Assembly: GCF_910591885.1 (NCBI RefSeq)
Contig: NW_025963557.1
Span: forward strand, 2,542,001 to 2,606,000
Reading direction: 5' to 3'
Length of the DNA: 64,000 bases
DNA from: Bombus terrestris
Taxonomy: Eukaryota > Arthropoda > Insecta > Hymenoptera > Apidae
A program made the position numbers and the translations under genes. The notes under the pieces were generated by a model. That model saw only the letters and a program-made list of their open reading frames with translations, was not told the DNA's origin and ran no database searches. This document shows, one piece after another, positions 61,798 through 64,000 of this stretch (position 1 is the stretch's first letter; each line of letters begins with the position of its first letter).

Positions 61798-62310
61798 TTT
61801 GTTTATAATGTATGACGTTATGTAGCATTACGGTATTACGAATAACGTTGTACTGTGTTACTTTATGACGTATGACGTTATGTAGTGTTACGTTATAACG
61901 TATGACGTCGTGTAGTATTACGTTATAACGTATGACGTTATGTATTATTACGATATAACGTAATACGTTATGCAGAATTGGGTTATAACGTATGACGTCA
62001 TGTAGTTTTGCGTTATAACGTATGACTGTACGTTGTTTTACGTTATAACGTATGATGTTATGGAGTATTACGTTATAACGTATGACGTCATGTGGTAATA
62101 CTTTATTACGAATAACGTTATATTGTGTTACTTTATGACGTATGACGTCCTGTAGTATTAGGTTACAACGTATGACGTTATGTATTATTACGATATAACG
62201 TATGACGTTATGCAGTATTAGGTTATAACGTATGACGTCATGTAGTTTTGCGTTATAACGTATGACGTTATGTAGTATTACGATATAACGTATGACGTCA
62301 TGTGCTATTA
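61754..62310 (+). repeat. 1154-bp higher-order repeat, partial copy 6
   Basis: Follows the HOR for about 555 bp, with G at 61867 instead of A. Near 62310 it changes to the string found in the 46402 and 50886 blocks (ATTGCG, then GTGTCACTTT). This marks the right edge of the 1154-bp amplification. Confidence 0.9.
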
Positions 62311-62374
62311 CGTTATTGCGAATAACGTTATATTGTGTCACTTTATGACGTATGACGTCATGTAGTATTACGTT

Positions 62375-64000
62375 TTAACGTATGACGGTATGTAGTATTG
62401 CGTTATTCCGTATAACGTTATATAGTGTTACTTTATGATGTATGACGTTATGTTGTATTACGTTATAGCGTATGACGTTATGGAGCATTACGTTATAACA
62501 TATGAGGTCATGTGGTATTACATTAGTACGAATATCGTAATATTGTGTTACTTTATGGCGTATGACGTCATGTAGTATTACTTTGTGACGTATGACGGTA
62601 TGTAGTACTACGTTATTCCGTATAACGTTATATAGTGTTACGTTATAAAGTATGACGTCGTTTAGTATTACGTTATAACGTAGGACGTTATGTATTATTA
62701 CGATATAACATATGACGTCATGTAGTATTACGATATAACGTACAACGTTATATAGAATTACGATATAACGCACAACGTTATGTCGTATTACGTTATAACG
62801 TATCATGTCATGTAGCATTACGTTATAACGTATGACTTTATGGAGTATTACGTTATAACGTATGATGTCATGTGGTATTACGTTATTACAAATATCGTAA
62901 TATTGTGTTACTTTATGACGTATGACGTCATGTAGTATTACTTTATGACGTATGACGTCATGTAGTATTACTTTATGACGTATGACGTCATGTTGTATTA
63001 GGTTACAACGTATGACGTTATGTATTATTACGATATAACGTATGACGTTATGTATTATTACGATATAACGTATGACGTCATGTAGTTTTGCGTTATAACG
63101 TATGATGTTATGGAGTATTACGTTATAACGTATGACGTCATGTGGTAATACTTTATTACGAATAACGTTATATTGTGTTACTTTATGACGTATGACGTCA
63201 TGTAGTATTAGGTTACAACGTATGACGTTATGTATTATTACGATATAACGTATGACGTTATGCAGTATTAGCTTATAACGTATGACGTCATGTAGTTTTG
63301 CGTTATAACTTATGACGTTATGTAGTATTGCGATACAACGTATGACGTCATGTGGTGTTACGTTATTGCGAATAACGTTATATTGTGTTACTTTATGACG
63401 TATGACGTCATGTAGTATTACGTTATAACGTATGACGGTATGTAGTATTACGTTATTCCGTATAACGTTATATAGTGTTACTTTATGATGTATGACGTTA
63501 TGTTGTATTACGTTATAGCGTATGACGTTATGGAGCATTACGTTATAACATATGAGGTCATGTGGTATTACATTAGTACGAATATCGTAATATTGTGTTA
63601 CTTTATGGCGTATGACGTCATGTAGTATTACTTTGTGACGTATGACGGTATGTAGTACTACGTTATTCCGTATAACGTTACATAGTGTTACGTTATAAAG
63701 TATGACGTCGTTTAGTATTACGTTATAACGTAGGACGTTATGTATTATTACGATATAACATATGACGTCATGTAGTATTACGATATAACGTACAACGTTA
63801 TATAGAATTACGATATAACGCACAACGTTATGTCGTATTACGTTATAACGTATCATGTCATGTAGCATTACGTTATAACGTATGACTTTATGGAGTATTA
63901 CGTTATAACGTATGATGTCATGTGGTATTACGTTATTACAAATATCGTAATATTGTGTTACTTTATGACGTATGACGTCATGTAGTATTACTTTATGACG
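62375..64000 (+). repeat. 1050-bp tandem repeat, 1.5 copies, cut by window end
   Basis: 62431-62950 matches 63481-64000 at an offset of 1,050 bp (35 units). I noted one difference, C at 63681 against T at 62631. The similarity extends weakly upstream to about 62375. How many further copies follow cannot be seen. Confidence 0.88.

Larger units (their letters stand above)
1..64000 (+). repeat. 30-bp satellite array filling the whole window
   Basis: Head-to-tail tandem array, roughly 2,130 monomers, all in one orientation. The consensus is TTACGTTATAACGTA (A half) followed by TGACGTCATGTAGTA (B half). A and B agree at 10 of 15 positions, so the monomer looks like a diverged 15-mer dimer. A carries the 14-bp palindrome TACGTTATAACGTA and B carries ATGACGTCAT. 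Each consensus unit has three ACGT cores and three CpGs at 33% GC. Monomer variants recur in strings: units ending ATTGTG or ATAGTG are regularly followed by TTACTTTAT-type or TTAC[A/G]TTATA-type units. No stretch over 300 bp falls outside this pattern and no transposon or unique DNA interrupts it. The biological role is unknown. Centromeric, subtelomeric or other heterochromatic satellite is the natural class, but this cannot be decided from sequence alone. Confidence 0.98.

Noticed and set aside
2228..63868. Many long minus-strand open frames that look like proteins of 77 to 1,768 residues
   Set aside because: They follow from a stop-free frame in a 30-bp repeat. Composition is only the repeating pentapeptide, ends fall at repeat variants or frame-shifting junctions, and there is no domain or distinct promoter. 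Not annotated as CDS.
1..64000. CRISPR array, because of short regular repeats of about 30 bp
   Set aside because: There are no unique spacers. The units are contiguous copies of each other and no cas genes are present.
1..64000. Bacterial or eukaryotic promoters from TATAAC/TTATAA-like strings
   Set aside because: These motifs are part of every monomer, so no single site stands out. I saw no gene for them to drive.
1..64000. Rho-independent terminators from the many inverted repeats
   Set aside because: The palindromes are AT-rich with no following T tract, and they occur in every unit.
1..64000. Telomere repeat or subtelomeric cap
   Set aside because: No short G-rich telomeric motif is seen. 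Subtelomeric location is possible but has no support within the window.
1..64000. tRNA, rRNA or other structured RNA genes
   Set aside because: No non-repetitive sequence exists to hold them and I saw no tRNA- or rRNA-like conserved motifs.
1..64000. Naming a source species or a known satellite family
   Set aside because: I do not recognise the monomer with confidence, and a database search could not be run.

Overview
The whole 64 kb window is one satellite-DNA array. I see no unique sequence, gene, RNA gene, transposon or CRISPR array in it. The array is a head-to-tail tandem of a 30-bp monomer, always in the same orientation. The monomer is an A half (TTACGTTATAACGTA) followed by a B half (TGACGTCATGTAGTA). 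The halves match at 10 of 15 positions, so the 30-mer probably arose by duplication of a 15-mer. A contains a 14-bp perfect palindrome (TACGTTATAACGTA). B contains a 10-bp one (ATGACGTCAT) holding the octamer TGACGTCA. The consensus is 33% GC but has three CpGs, each inside an ACGT core.

Layout. The 30-bp register is unbroken from 1 to 4710. From there the array divides into blocks, each starting with a 44-bp three-half-unit junction (15+14+15 bp). These junctions lie at 4711, 7605, 12509, 15583, 15987, 34868, 39412, 41526, 44990, 46402, 50886, 54020, 55984, 57138, 58292, 59446, 60600 and 61754. Apart from them I found only three 1-bp deletions (about 27549, 31298 and 31628) and one 18-bp insertion (about 46135-46152). 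Every junction-to-junction distance is accounted for by 30-bp units plus these few events. Kilobase-scale duplications overlie this pattern, for example 1261-4429 with 18971-22139, 7605-10554 with 12509-15458 and with 15987-18750, 27030-29930 with 30779-33677, and 46402-49835 with 50886-53805. The right end, 55984-61753, is a young higher-order repeat: five 1154-bp copies with about three differences seen by eye. A second, 1050-bp tandem repeat starts near 62375 and runs off the window.

Organism. Nothing here identifies a species. An uninterrupted satellite of this size with higher-order repeats suggests eukaryotic heterochromatin (centromeric, pericentromeric, subtelomeric or sex-chromosome), but that is inference. 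The strong CpG excess suggests that CpG methylation decay is weak or that homogenisation is recent.

Coding. Long open frames exist on the minus strand because 30 is divisible by 3 and the consensus encodes HDVIRYNVIL with no stop. I read them as a by-product of the repeat, not as genes. There are no genes to assemble into a pathway. The biology here is satellite structure, amplification and possible protein binding.
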